Of a DNA stretch of 64,000 nt, positions 11,481 through 21,188 are shown piece by piece. The notes beneath the pieces were generated by a model. That model saw only the letters and a program-made list of their open reading frames with translations. It did no database searches and was not told the origin of the DNA. Source of the DNA: Isoetes taiwanensis (Eukaryota; Streptophyta; Lycopodiopsida; Isoetales; Isoetaceae). Location of the stretch: the NCBI GenBank assembly GCA_021234155.1, contig JAJEKV010000013.1, forward strand, positions 16,533,877 to 16,597,876, given 5' to 3'. Each line of letters begins with the position of its first letter. Position 1 is the first letter of the stretch. Both the position numbers and the translations under genes were made by a program.

Positions 11481-11661
11481 AAATTTGGCCAAGATCCTAT
11501 GCCATAACTGGCAAGGACTCGTGCCAAAAAAATGGAAAGCAGCGCCCGGCGCGTGGAAGGGCCAGGGGAAGGGGAGACAGAGCGGGAGGGAGAGCGGCAG
11601 CGCTTCGACATTCTGTTTGAAGGAATTGGACGATGCTTCTCCCTCACGACCATAGCCTATA

Positions 11662-12370
11662 AAGGAAGGAAGGAAGGAAGGAAGGTACTTTTATCGTCCA
11701 CGGAGACCAATCGGTCTATGGGACCCAATACAAAAACGCAGCAAGCGGATTACTGCCCGGATTAAAAAACCCCGCCCCGAAGGGTTTTCGAGGGAAAAAC
11801 CGTGGCAGCAATCAGCCTGTTGACAAATTGTGCTAACATATACAATGCAGAAACACCCAAATATATACAGTCATGCACCGCACCCGTAGTGCCCAATCAA
11901 CGAGCAGCCAGGCGGGGGCAAAGGTGACCTCGCAGTCCAAAGACCTCCCGAATGTATGCGACCCGTGGCACGCATCGACGGCGGTGTGTTCATCAGCAAA
12001 TGTAAGGGCAAGTCCGGCCGTACTAAGGGAGCGTATCTGGCTCGGATGTGACTGAACGCTGGGCAACTCTGGAAAGTGTGAGACTCATCCTCAATGGCAC
12101 CCGCTTGACAAAGACCGACAGAGTCTGGCCCCGGGGGCTCCCCAATCCACCCGTCCGTCCTCTCGATCACGAAGATGGTGGGCACCGTCTGGGCGAACGG
12201 AGGCAATGAGTCCGCTTTTTTTTCGGGGCGTACCGGGAACGCAGTAGAGAGCGGGGCCCCGGCTAACACGGGGTTGATGTGCTCCTTGTAATGGGCCGTT
12301 TTGACTTGCTCTAGAGCGTAGCGTGAAATTAATTTCGTAGGCTACGATTTTAGGATTTCGTACCATTAGT
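11662..12370 (-). mobile_element. LINE 3' fragment, second lineage
   Basis: The minus strand encodes GAIEDESHTFQSCPAFSHIR near 12100, matching the Cys/His C-terminus of the LINE at 52.5-57.3 kb (LEDEAHVLLHC). A 3' UTR with a hairpin follows at 11748-11813, then GTCTCCGTGGACGATAAAAG and a (TTCC)n tail at 11662-11684. Upstream parts are missing, so this is a 5'-truncated insertion. Variable microsatellite tails instead of plain poly(A) are shared with the copies at 4.6 and 17.8 kb. Confidence 0.75.
11748..11813 (-). other. LINE 3' UTR hairpin (copy 3)
   Basis: GATTACTGCCCGG pairs with GGCAGCAATC around the AACCCCGCCC/GGGTTTTCGAGG core. Stem bases differ from the other copies but pairing is kept. 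Confidence 0.6.
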
Positions 12371-12559
12371 ATCTTAATCGTAATGATTTAGTAGGATACG
12401 AATAATTACCTCGAAATGACCATAATTTTATTTTCTAAAACATAAAAAAAAAAAAAAAAAATATCTATCCTGAAATGGCCATTCTTTTTTGGACACCAAT
12501 CATATTATGTTGGCTTGGCACTTGTTTAGTAATTCTAGTTATAATTAGCTAGTGTAAAT
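12371..12559. other. Spacer with poly(A) run
   Basis: AT-rich non-coding sequence including an A-run near 12447-12461. Nothing else recognised. Confidence 0.35.
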
Positions 12560-13165
12560 TGATTGTTGACTTCAAAATTGTTGACTTACGCGTCACCAAA
12601 CATGTTGGTCAATGAAAGTCAAACATGTAACAAAGGGGGTGATTCACACTTGTTGACTTGAAAATTGTTGTCTTACACAACAATGCCCTAACATAATGCA
12701 TAGAATAGCATAGGTCAAAATTGTTGACTTACGCTTTACCAAATGCTTGGGGGTGATTCACACTTGTTGACTTGGAAATTGTTGACTTACACAATTTATG
12801 CCTTAACATAATGCATAGAATAGCATAGGTCAAAATTGTTGACTCATGCTTTACCAAATGCTTGGGGGTTATTCACACTTGTTGACTTGAAAATTGTTGA
12901 CTCACGCTTTCTGAAAACATGTTGGTCAATGAAAGTAAAACTTTAGCTTAGGGGTGATTCATACTTGTTGACTTGAAAATTGTTGACTTACGCTTTACCA
13001 TGGTCAATAAAAGTCAAACATTTGCTTGGGGGTGATTCACACTTTTTGACTTGAAAGTTGTTGACTTACACAATTTATGCCTTAACATAATGCATAGAAT
13101 ATCATAGGTCAAAATTGTTATGCTTTACCAAATGCTTGGGGGTGATTCACACCTGTTGATTCATT
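12560..13165. repeat. TTGACT-rich satellite (~110-bp units)
   Basis: Units contain GGGGTGATTCACACTTGTTG, GAAATTGTTGACTTACGC, ACCAAATGCTTGG and CTTAACATAATGCATAGAAT in repeating order, about five to six diverged copies. The core TTGACT/TTGACTC occurs about a dozen times. TTGACY is the W-box bound by WRKY factors, but the satellite explains the repetition without regulation. Confidence 0.75.
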
Positions 13166-13245
13166 TGGCATTTGCACCAAATTACAATAAAAAAGGGATC
13201 TAATATTAAAAAAACATACAACAGTTTAGGACAAGTCCATGGTCT

Positions 13246-15599
13246 TTAGTACCTCCAACACTTTTGTGCTTTTCTCGTCATACTGATTTCGAAAATGCAA
13301 GACCTCTGTACATAAGCAATTACATTCACTTCTGTTATTAGCTTCTCCAAGTAAGGTACCATAGTCTTCAACAGGTAATCACCGTCATTTATGTCAGGCA
13401 CGAAGGACCTTGGTGTGATGCAGGAATCTGCATTATTCTTAAAATTCACGTACCTGTAAGGATCAATCAGCAAAGTTGTCCTCATGCTAAATTCTGGATA
13501 TTTCTCATAAACTTTTGTGAGTTTTTTGATGTAGCAAGAAGTTCCTCCTTTCATTTTCAAAGGTTGCACCATCCATTTGAAAAAAAACTTATCCACTAAG
13601 GACTGAGGCATGAAAGACCCAGGCAGCTAATCACTGAGTGATTGGAAGACCATATACCAACAGCAAAATATTCGGTAACGAATTGTATGAACTGCACTGC
13701 CCCTGGCCTGACAGCAAGAACCTCTTTTCTTGGTGGAAGAAGTTGGACACCTTCCACCACATCAAGTACTGCTTTAGCCTTTTTGAAAACCTTGTACAGG
13801 AAATCCTCTGGCTCAATAACCAAAAGCTTCTTGCCAACAACACTAGCACTGTGCAATGACAACTATTAGAGAAATTATAATCAGTACAACAGGCAGAAAG
13901 AAACACACTAGAATCACCTTAGTTTCTTAGTTATTGATTTGGATGGAGCTCGTTTGCTGGAGGAAATCTGCTTGGAATTATTCTTAGAAGGAGATTCTCC
14001 AACTGATGCCAAATCAGTTTCTTCCTCTGTGATTGTCTTCTCCACAATATCAGCACGTTTATCCAAATTGGAAACATAATCATCTACATTCTTCAACACT
14101 GCTTCACATTCTTCATCTATTACTTGCACAGCATTGTCTTCAATTCTGTTAGAAATGTCAACTATAGAGTTTGAAATATCCAAACTTGAGCCTGCATCAT
14201 TCAAATTATCAAATTAAATAAGTACTTATAGAAGAAAAATCCAAAGTAGTTATACTTCACAAGATAACTTACTTTTTAGTCTTTTACAACTATTACTTTG
14301 TTCACCATTGTCTCTCTTCAAGTTTGGGCTTGTGGAAGATAATAAAGTGCAATCTTTAATGGATTGCATAATTATATCAGGCTCCTCCAAGTCAGCAGGT
14401 GTGCTTAATGATGGATCTTGAGTGCATTCAATGGACTGCACTGCACTATAATTGGGAGTAGATTCCAGTGCAGATCTACATGGAAGTCCAATGGACCTGA
14501 ACCAATTATGAGGCATCTGGCTCTCACAAGAGGGACAAGTTGATCTCTTTGAGAAACATATGTAAGCGCAAATTGGATGAAAACTGTGCATGCAATGTGC
14601 AACAATGGCTGAGACACAAAGTGGGTCATAGGCATATGTACAGAAAGAACAACTTTGTAATTTTGCAAATGCTACGGTAGAGAATGTTAGATGTTCCAAA
14701 AATGGAAGGTTGAGTTGCAGTCCAGACATTTTATTTAGAGATGAAGCTATTTCATTCAACTTCTCCAGCATTGGTTGGAGTCTATGTTCGTCGTCTTCTG
14801 CCTGTTTAAAAATTAAAAAAAAAATGATGAAGCAGAAAGAATAATTATTGAGCACTATGTAATTGCAAAGGTCATTAGCAATTATCCCTTTGTGAATTTT
14901 CTCCATACTCTTGTATGCTGTTGTCGCCTCCAAAAGTTCCTTTTCCTTGGAAACCAGCATTGACGACAGGAATGTAATGACACTGGAGTGCTCACACCTG
15001 GCCTTTGCTGCTTCAATTTGCTGTTTTGCAGCATCCACCTCGTAACTGCACTTCTTCCACAACTTCCTTTTTTCCTTCATTTCACTGGCTGCACTTTTAA
15101 CTCTAACATTCAAGTCATCCTTCTGCTTATCTAAGCCAGCAATCAAGGAGTTGATGACAGAATAGTCCACTACACAACCAACAACATTTGTATGAGGAAA
15201 TGAGGGCTCATACTCACCTTCTTTCTCAACCTTAGATGTAACATTTTTCTTCGTTTTAACCACAAATGACTGCCAGTTAAACTTTTGTCCTCTCCCATGC
15301 AAAGTGAATGCCCGTGCAAAAAACTTCCCAATCTCTCCAACACAAACATCAGTTCTTTGGTAATCTTCTGTAGATGTTCATAAACTGATCCACAAATAGT
15401 GGATTCATTCGACTAGACTTATAAATTTGCTTGGTACCCACCAACAGCCAAATATTTTGCTTATCTCATCTTCAGCCACATCTGCCTTTCTTACATCTGA
15501 AGAGGTCATGCCCTCAGAAGGCAACACAGATGTGTCAAACATCCTCCTTGCTTCCTCTTCGTCTATGGTCATTTTAGGTTGAGTTTTCTTTGTTGACAT
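13246..15599 (-). CDS. Coiled-coil/RING-H2/FCP1-NIF-like protein
   Basis: The minus-strand gene starts at 15599 (MSTKKTQPKMTIDEEEARRM). A basic block follows (GRGQKFNWQSFVVKTKK, ~15300), then a coiled coil (~14870-15200). Next is a C3H2C3 RING: CSFC, 12 residues, CMHSFHPIC, 9 residues, CPSC (~14530-14650). A GTAAGT donor (~14273) and GATGCAG acceptor lead to an acidic linker (13914-14204). The last part is an FCP1/NIF-type domain: VGKKLLVIEPEDFLY (~13830), VRPGAVQFIQFV, VGIWSSN, then IKKLTKVYEKYPEF, RTTLLIDPYRYVNF and TPRSFVPDINDGDYLL, ending at 13246. NIF phosphatases use DxDx(T/V); here the block is EPEDF, so activity is doubtful. A one-base slip near 13600-13640 separates the two NIF halves. 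A role beside the DDE-like gene is inference. Confidence 0.6.
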
Positions 15600-15639
15600 T
15601 CTATCCCTGCACCAGCTTTGAAATTATATATCACTGGAA

Positions 15640-16190
15640 GTTCTTCATTGTGTCTGCAAAAAATTAAACCAATCCAAATCATAGCACTAAGTATCCTGAA
15701 TAGTACTAACTCTAAGAGCTTAGCAATGAACTGCTACTTTTTCCAAATAATTACTAATTGTCATGAACACCAATTTCCTTGGGCCTACTGTCTGCAAAAT
15801 AGCAAATGCTTAGCATGTCATGCTAAATAGCAGCTAACTCTTTCTAACTTAGCACCGAACTTCATCTTCTTAGCAACCGCCGCTAATAACAATTTGAGCC
15901 TTCAAGTGTAGCACAAAATTCGCGTTCTTAATGTAACCTGCTACTTAACAAATGTTGCCTGCAAACATAGCACGAAATCACTAAGTAACTCGGGTACACA
16001 GCACATACTAACTAGCAAGTACTGCCTGCGAAACATAGTACCAATATAACCTGTTAGCATAATTTGCTAACTGATTGTCTGCAAACATAATACCAAATGC
16101 TAAACTCGTTAGCATCAACTTACTGAACTTGCGCGACCAAACATTACTAAGCTGTACTTTCCGCTGATACCAAGCCAAAAAAATTCTCCA
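15640..16190 (-). repeat. TGCTAA/TTAGCA-rich leader or intron
   Basis: Upstream of the RING/NIF-like gene, words such as CTTAGCA, GCTAAC, AGCACTAAG and CATGCTAAATAGCAGCTAAC recur over 550 bp. They match the vocabulary of the intron at 7986-8530. On the minus strand a TATTTTGCAG acceptor-like site occurs at about 15792-15801, so this may be a first intron. Confidence 0.5.
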
Positions 16191-16384
16191 CACCTGGAAT
16201 GCAATCCTCCACACCTGCTACATTAACCTTTGTCTTCAATATAGAAGCATGAAATATAATAGAATGAAACCATTTCCACATTATTTACCATTCCCAAAGA
16301 TTTGTCAACAAAGATTAGATGCTTACCACTAAAATAACTTTTCTTGAGTCTGGGAAATTGTTCATATGAGCAATTTGATCCGAG

Positions 16385-16690
16385 CTCTTTACAAAGCAGG
16401 GTAATGGGATCTCGATTGTCTGGCAATCGATTGTTTAGAATGGTACAAATAACCGAATTCGATAATTACTGATGTGGAAGCAAAAGATCCACAATAAATT
16501 TACTCGCCGCTTAACCAAGCGGGGAAATGGGATCTCGATTGGGGATTTTGTTGAATCTAATGACCGGCAATTGTTTAGAATGGTACAAATAATGATTTTC
16601 GATAATTACTTCTTTGTAGGGATGGTATCCCCGAATTTGATCCGCCGCTTAACCAAGCAATGTAATGGGATCTCGATGGGGAGCAGCTAT
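16385..16690. repeat. Tandem repeat, ~130-145-bp unit
   Basis: AATGGGATCTCGAT recurs at about 16403, 16526 and 16664. CGCCGCTTAACCAAGC occurs at about 16507 and 16651. TTGTTTAGAATGGTACAAAT occurs at about 16431 and 16571. This gives two to three diverged units near the right end of the two-gene block. Confidence 0.7.
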
Positions 16691-16840
16691 GTTTCTGAAT
16701 CCGATCCAAGAAACTCCAAGAAAGTAGGAAAGGGGGAAAGGTTCGATGGTTTAGGATCCCATGGGCGGGATTTAGTGCTAAAATAAAATTTAAAAATTCA
16801 ATTAAACCCCCTTAATTAGCGCTATTATTTAGGGCTAAAA

Positions 16841-17520
16841 ATGGCGTCATTTATGCCACCCGTAGCGTGCGAGGACCCAGCTAATCGCATCGATCCGAGA
16901 CATCGGATCGCCATTCTAGAATGGGACGAGCATGCATGTTGTGCATGCATGCGGGCGGCGCATGCCCGGTTTGGTGGGGAGTTCGCTATTTCAGGCGCGT
17001 TTCTGCATCCACGTCTCATCGGCGCTTCCTCTTCTCTCAGCAGTACCTTATTCTCTTTGAACCCACCCTCCCCCCCTTCTTTGTTTATTATATTTTGTAC
17101 AAATGTTTTTCCACCCGTTGGGTGATTTTTTTTTTTTTTCCACCTCCTGGGTGATGCTATTCTCTGGTATGTTTTCTCGTTTGTTGTGTTAGTGATGTGC
17201 AGGTACAGGTTGGCGGCGAAATCTGTTTTCGACTTCTCCATGCGGGGGTTTTTGGGAGCGATTCTATGCCTTACGTTTGTCTAAGCCCCTTGCCGAAGGC
17301 TTATCACTAGGGTTTTTCCTCGAAAACCCGAAAGGGCGGGGTTTTTTAATCCCGGTGATAAGCTTTCGGCAGGTACATCAGCCACTCATCTATTAGCATT
17401 GTATTTTTGTTTGGGGTCCAAATGATATAATTGGATTTTCCCTGTATTTTTTCGTGGGTAGTTCGCATGTGTGCGGCTACCCACTGTCCACCATTGTAGA
17501 AAATCTGCTGAGATGAATGA
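16841..17520 (+). mobile_element. Element X, copy 2
   Basis: Homologous in reverse orientation to 6105-6786. The 5' part contains GAGCATGCATG and GCATGCATGC, the middle CTCTCAGCAGTA and a C-rich run. The long hairpin lies at 17291-17371 (CCGAAGGCTTATCAC with GTGATAAGCTTTCGG), and the end reads CTGCTGAGATGAATGAG. A 17-bp perfect direct repeat, ACCTTATTCTCTTTGAA, occurs at 17045-17061 and 17522-17538, bracketing the distal 460 bp. The open frame from 16841 is not conserved in copy 1, so I do not call a protein. Confidence 0.6.
17291..17371 (+). other. Long 3' hairpin of element X
   Basis: Outer arms TGCCGAAGGCTTATCAC and GTGATAAGCTTTCGGCA enclose an inner CGAAAACCC-GAAA-GGG and GGGGTTTTTT structure. 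The copy at 6244-6324 has changed arm bases with pairing kept. Confidence 0.65.
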
Positions 17521-17538
17521 GACCTTATTCTCTTTGAA

Positions 17539-17821
17539 TTGTTTCTAGGCAGGGGAGGGGCTTCTTTCTGCCTGGTTTAGCCAATTTGGCGTTTCTTCCC
17601 TGCTATCCTGTCCTGGCTTTTGGCTTCGTCCTGTGACCTTCGTCCTCGATCCTAGTTTGTAAGGAAGTTCTCTGGTAGTCGGGCGGTTTGTTGGTTTCTT
17701 GCGAGTCCCATTCTAGAATCTTAAAACACAGATAAATCACATTGACACTTACATCTATTGTTAAGCTGTCGGGCTATGGCTCGGGTTGCGAGGTCATCCA
17801 CATGTTACCCTGGTAAAATCT
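17539..17821. other. Spacer between X and LINE fragment
   Basis: T/C-rich non-coding sequence. No feature recognised. Confidence 0.35.
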
Positions 17822-18030
17822 TAGATTGAATTGAATTGAATTTTATCGTCCACGGAGACTGTAGGGCCTATGGACCCAATACAAGAAGGAGAGCACAACA
17901 AACCCATTACCGCCTAGGACTAAATACCCACTTCCCCCCTCCCCCCCTCTTCCCAAAGTTTTTTTGAGGAAAAACCTTAACAGTAATGGACTCACTGAGA
18001 AATTGTACATCTGTACATTTGTACAAATCA
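17822..18030 (-). mobile_element. LINE 3' end only, second lineage
   Basis: The minus strand reads through a hairpin (17904-17989), then TTGTATTGGGTCCATAGGCC, GTCTCCGTGGACGATAAAAT and an (ATTCA)n tail at 17822-17841. Only the 3' UTR is present. The tail block is nearly identical to the fragment at 11683-11740, which fixes the family. Confidence 0.7.
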
Positions 18031-18235
18031 ATGTGATGATGCAAGATTACCTTGAAGAGATAGCAACCTCGAAGAAGAAAAAAGTGTTACATTGAGAAGC
18101 TAAATGCTACATCAATCAAGTCCTTTGGGATGTTGATTATTTGACTGGAAAGATGCACTGGATAGTGAGAAAGAAAAATATTTGCAGTGGCATTGGTTAC
18201 CACAATAATGCGGAATAATTTAAGGGTGAAAACTA

Positions 18236-18495
18236 TTTGGTGAATTTTTAGCACATTTTAAAAAAATGTTGGCTAAAGTAAATGGAAAAAATTGGGGGGA
18301 AAATAATAAATTTTAGCTTAACTTTTTTTGTGCCCACATCAACCTTCAAGTTCTTTAGCCAAATGCTAGAAAGTAAGGGAGTGAAAAATTGTAATGTTTA
18401 GCAAAACCATAGAAAATTTTAAAATAAGTTTCAAGCTAGTTTGGCTAAAGTAATTTTAGGTAATAAATATATGGTTAATTAATTGTTTCCTAGCA
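18236..18495. repeat. Outer direct repeat, left copy
   Basis: Blocks such as TTAGCACATTTT, GGCTAAAGTAAATGG, AATTTTAGCTTA, TTTGTGCCCACATCA and ATAGAAAATTTT recur in the same order and orientation at 28838-29110. The two copies are clearly diverged. They bracket the complete PLE plus the LINE fragment. Confidence 0.65.
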
Positions 18496-18529
18496 TCTAT
18501 GAAATGATTTTTTTTTTTTTTTTTTTTTT

Positions 18530-21188
18530 CATATGTTCTTGCTTATCTCAAATGAATGGTTGAGACATGGTGAGATTGGTTTAAAATGGTAATAATATAA
18601 GCCTTTTTTGTGGTATTTACTAGCTATAAGCAAAAGGTAAGAGGTGCTCTGTATTATGGTAAAGGGGGCACCATTGGTGATTTTTAAAGATGTAAAAGGG
18701 AACTTTAAAGTTTGCCCCGAAAAAAATGGATCCAATAGGGTAATTTACCCTATCTCAAAAATTAAAGTACAAGCTGGTTCATATGAACCGTCATAATTTA
18801 TTAGGAAGGTTAGGGTTTTGACCACTGGGCAGCTGCTAAGCTCGATTCCAAAGGCGATCTTTATGATCCTTTATTGCTCTGGGATTATCTAAGATAATAA
18901 CTAGGTATTCGGCCATGGGCTTTAATTCCGATGGCTGGTCCGGTAGCCAAACCTCTGAAGAAGAGTATGCAACGGATATTGAAACAGAAAGAGAGCTCCT
19001 TTGGTGCCAAAACACAGTGAAACTTGAGAAATTAAGGATGAATAGAAGAGGCGGTGGTCGCAATTTATGAGTCCAAACGGCTTTGAAGGAAACAGAGGTA
19101 GCTTCGTAGCTAAAAGAGGTGGCAGCTTCAGTAGAAATCCAGCAGGGTTTTACAGAAGTAATAGCAATAATGAGCATTTCGTGCCTGAGACACAACCTAC
19201 TGATGAAGATTTTGATTCCGATAATGAAAATTTACAGGTATAATGTTATAGAAAAAATGTTTTGAGCTTTTTAAGAAGCCATGAATTTCGTAGTTTATGC
19301 CTGCTGCTGGAGCATGAACAGACCACTAAGAAAAGTAAGTGGGTGGTAAATGGTAGCAAAATTATGGAAGTAAATATGTTTATAGAATAGGTAATCCATG
19401 CTAATACTTGTTACTATTAACAAAGTGCTGGATTCAGATTCCATATTTTGATCTTTTACTCATTAAACCGAGTGCATGGACGATAGGTTGTGCATAATTT
19501 TAAAAAAAAGGGTGAATAACAGGCCAGCATAACCCTGTTGTATAATACTGTATGGCCGATTGTTTGGCTAGATTAGGTAGTCATAATTGTTTGATCTGGA
19601 CATGGTAATGTTAGTCTTTATGGGACACTAAGACCAGAAAGATTTTAACTATATAAATGCTACTAAAATAATGTTATTAACTGAGCTATTAGACCGAACA
19701 TTCTTAGTAGATTATCAGACATCAAGAGCAAAGGGTGCATTAGGTGAAGGGCGAAGAGCCAAGAATCACCTAATGTACCTTTTGGCCCTTGGGTCGTTAC
19801 CAAGTCTATTGCTAACGTTCTCATGATTGGCTGCAGGTACGTGGTGATTCTTCTCCTAATGTGTCTTCTTTGCTGTTATGGTGTATGGTCAGTCGAAGCG
19901 GATGTATTAGGTCTAAGTGAGGCAATGTAATGGAAGGACTTAATCTGCTACAACGGTTGAGTCAAATTTTTGGATAAGCTATAGGACATAAGCAGAAAGA
20001 TATCTGCACTTTTGGTATGCCTTCTGAAATTTTGTTTATGAGGCTCTAAATACTGTTACACAAGTAGAAAGGAACTGCAGAACATGTCACTAGGTACATT
20101 CCTTCAGGTAATGGAACCATCTCTAATGTATATGATATTCCAGTTGGTTGAGTTGACAGCATAATGCATTGGAGATTGTAAGAAATTGGTTAAGCAGGTT
20201 TAGACCTTACTTTATGACATGTTATCTGTTACATTTTGAGCAGACTTTATATGAAAAGATATGCTGGTATGTTTACACAGACTATCGATATTTAAATCTT
20301 TGCTCCAGGATTAATATGAGTTAATGTGTTCTCAGTACCATTTTGGTAATTGATACCATGAGCTGGTTTAATTGAATTGTTGCATTGCTGGTACGGTTTT
20401 TGCTGCCATTGTTTCCTTTGGTTAAATCCTATGGATAAGACATGAGTGGTCAGGGAAATAATGATATAGTGTAGCAAAGCTATTAAAAAAATCATCATGC
20501 GGGAGATATTAAAAACAATCCATAGTGTTCAATGTGGTAAATACCTCCCTTAGTCAAGATTGACAGTCCTACAAATTCCTAAAAAGAATGAGCAGGTTGT
20601 ACATCAGCCTAAAAGATGTGACATGGATAACAGGGATGTGCCATGTGTCTAAAGGATGAGTGTAGTTTAAGGCATGTTGAATTCAAGGAGGATAATGCCA
20701 TATGTTCTTGGTGTAGTTTGTGAAAAAGATACTCTTGTTCCATTCTGGAGATAGTCCCCAAAACTATGTCATTAGCTGAAAATTGAGAATCATATAACAA
20801 TTTGGAAAGGGCTTAAAAATAAGAGATGTTTTAATTCCGGAAGACCATTCTCTTATTAAACAGAAATAACATATATCTATTATGTTAGTGGCTGTATCCA
20901 CAAATGATATTCATAACTAGAACAATCGTGACCATGGATTTAATATTATATTTTGGCACAACCGGGTCACTATAGGGCATAGTTGTTTTGTATGTTTGGT
21001 GGCTTATCTTTATAGCCAATGTTTTAACTAGAGATGTAAATGGTGAACCTGTTACCCAAGGACTGCTGTACCAGACTATGTTCTTTTAGATCATAGGATG
21101 GAATGATTAGACTACGGAGGGATTGACCAAAGTAGTCAGATGGGCTAGTAGGATTGTTGTCTGAACTAGTTTGGTCCGGGTTTTTTTT
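18530..21188 (+). repeat. PLE terminal repeat, left
   Basis: Starts CATATGTTCTTGCTTATCTC after a T-run and ends TTTGGTCCGGG plus T's. It includes a 14-bp palindrome, GGTTCATATGAACC, at 18776-18789, and AGGGTAATTTACCCT just upstream. The coding exon runs from ATG 18915 to 19237, and the rest is mostly intron. It differs from the right copy by scattered substitutions and small indels, including indels inside the exon. Confidence 0.85.

Noticed and set aside
11108-11653. Long minus-strand frame with a poly-Lys run
   Set aside because: It is one of several frames through a TTC/GAA microsatellite; the Lys, Ser, Leu and Glu runs are all readings of the same tract.
16841-17125. Protein gene starting at 16841
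   Set aside because: The frame is not conserved in the homologous copy at 6105-6786, and the GCATGC-rich part varies in length.
19200-19240. Hammerhead-like CTGATGA...GAAA in the PLE terminal repeat
   Set aside because: PLEs can carry hammerhead ribozymes, but here the words lie inside the coding exon, and there is no stem II between them.
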